64,000 nucleotides of DNA, taken from positions 4,154,001 to 4,218,000 of the forward strand of contig NZ_CP109078.1 in NCBI RefSeq assembly GCF_035917455.1, written 5' to 3'. This stretch comes from Micromonospora sp. NBC_01796. GTDB lineage: Bacteria > Actinomycetota > Actinomycetes > Mycobacteriales > Micromonosporaceae. Position numbers and translations under genes: made by a program. The notes beneath the pieces are model-generated. The model did no database searches and was not told the origin of the DNA. It was given only the letters and a program-made list of their open reading frames with translations. Positions 63,179 to 64,000 of this stretch are shown here, piece by piece (positions within the stretch are counted from its first letter, which is position 1; every line of letters begins with the position of its first letter).

Positions 63179-64000
63179 TCAGCTCGCGGCGTCGGCGGTC
63201 TTCCGCTCCTCCGCGTCGTCCGTCTTCGCGGCGGCGGCAGCGGCAGCCGGTGCCACCGGCACGATGCCGGCCAGACCGGAAAGCATCTGCCCGAGCTGCG
63301 AGGTGACCGCGTCCTTCTGCCGGGTCAGGTCCTCGACCTCGCGGCGAGCCGCCTGCGTGGTCAGGTCCGCCTCGGTACGCGCCTCGTTCAGCAGCCGGTT
63401 CGACTCCGCCCGAGCCTCGTTCAGGGTCTTGTCGGCGAGCGCCTTGGCCTTCTCCACCGTCTCGTGCGCGCTGCGCTCGGACTCGATCCTGCGCGCCTCG
63501 GCCCGCTGCTCGATCTCCTTGGCCCGCTCCTGGGCGGCCCGCGCCCGCTGCTCGGCCTCGCCGACCAGCTTCTGGGTCTGCGCCACCTGGGCGGCGTGCC
63601 GCTCGGACTCCTCGCGCTCGGACTTCTCCCGGCGCTCGGCCAACTGGAGCTCCAGCGCCTGGAGGTCCTTGTCCCGCTTGTCCCGGGCGTCGGTGAGCAG
63701 CTTGGTCGCCTCGGCGCGCTTCTCCTCGGCCTCGCGGGCCGCCTTCGCACGCTGCTGGGTGATCTCCCGCTCGGCGGTGGCGCGCAGGGTGGCGACCTCC
63801 CGCTCGACGGTGGACTTCAACTCGGCCACCTCGTGCGCGGTGACCGTACGGAGCTGCTTGGTCTCCCGGTCGGCGTCGGCGCGCAGCGTGTCCGCCTCAC
63901 GGCGGGCCTGCACCCGGACCTCGGCGGCCTCACGCTCGGCGGTGGTACGGACCGTGCCCGCCTCCCGCTCCGCGTTGGCCTTCATCGCGGCGGCCTCGGC
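63179..64000 (-). CDS. Scy/FilP-like coiled-coil protein, C-terminal part (partial)
   Basis: 273 residues are visible; the frame is open to the window edge, so the N-terminus is missing. Nearly all of it is a charged coiled coil rich in Glu, Arg and Ala (AEREAGTVRTTAEREAAEVR-like turns), ending in LTRQKDAVTSQLGQMLSGLAGIVP and an Ala-rich tail. The ending resembles that of FilP, and Scy/FilP pairs are adjacent in Streptomyces. Since a related gene follows it, the upstream one may be the Scy-like member. Its full length and N-terminal motif cannot be judged. Confidence 0.75.
   Translation of the reverse strand, partial: AEAAAMKANAEREAGTVRTTAEREAAEVRVQARREADTLRADADRETKQLRTVTAHEVAELKSTVEREVATLRATAEREITQQRAKAAREAEEKRAEATKLLTDARDKRDKDLQALELQLAERREKSEREESERHAAQVAQTQKLVGEAEQRARAAQERAKEIEQRAEARRIESERSAHETVEKAKALADKTLNEARAESNRLLNEARTEADLTTQAARREVEDLTRQKDAVTSQLGQMLSGLAGIVPVAPAAAAAAAKTDDAEERKTADAAS

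Overview
The window is chromosomal DNA of a very high-GC actinomycete. Long high-GC frames, many GTG starts, GTGA/TGATG gene overlaps, apparently leaderless starts, DUF397/DUF5753 genes, NucS, an Asp-type MurA and Scy/FilP-like cytoskeletal proteins fit a filamentous actinobacterium. Family Micromonosporaceae is my best guess from gene content and layout; this is inference, not a database result.

Layout. 1-8000: the F-type ATP synthase operon (end of atpB, then atpE, F, H, A, G, D), a terminator, an LCP-family cell-envelope gene, then atpC and a DUF2550 gene. 8000-21000: housekeeping genes, comprising a methyltransferase, a two-component system, a DedA membrane protein, cobalamin adenosyltransferase, MurA, a 3-hydroxyacyl-CoA dehydrogenase, an ABC-2 exporter, a NodB deacetylase, DUF4126, the mismatch-repair endonuclease NucS and a decayed HTH/DUF5753-DUF397 locus. 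21000-31100: catabolic enzymes (aldehyde dehydrogenase, three alpha/beta hydrolases, a double-headed 3-hydroxyacyl-CoA dehydrogenase), an FHA protein, and two tandem secreted FG-GAP/VCBS paralogs.

31100-58150 is a large accessory exopolysaccharide region. One block on the minus strand (37411 down to 31104) carries a GT4 glycosyltransferase, Wzz-like and Wzy-like proteins and three GT2-type transferases. Next come two giant secreted paralogs (about 1230 residues each), each a PQQ-type sugar dehydrogenase propeller joined to PKD, carboxypeptidase-regulatory and nidogen-like domains. After a HIT hydrolase, a second minus-strand block carries a Wzx flippase, a GT2, a sugar C-methyltransferase-like protein and an epimerase. 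It diverges from a plus-strand operon of a second C-methyltransferase, a glucose-1-phosphate cytidylyltransferase-like protein, a PIG-L deacetylase, a polysaccharide pyruvyltransferase and an F420-hydrogenase-beta-like protein. Together these could make, modify (pyruvyl, methyl-branched or deacetylated sugars), polymerise and export a Wzx/Wzy-type polysaccharide. No priming transferase or nucleotide-sugar 4,6-dehydratase is visible here.

58150-64000: a beta-helix protein, an AI-2E family membrane protein, LtrA, and two long DivIVA-like coiled-coil proteins of the Scy/FilP type, the second running off the window.

The most notable non-coding signals are two hairpins 6.8 kb apart with an identical 48-base core and compensatory changes in their outer stems, a 27-bp intergenic palindrome, a conserved motif upstream of the two VCBS paralogs, and two tandem duplications that each copy a stop codon.
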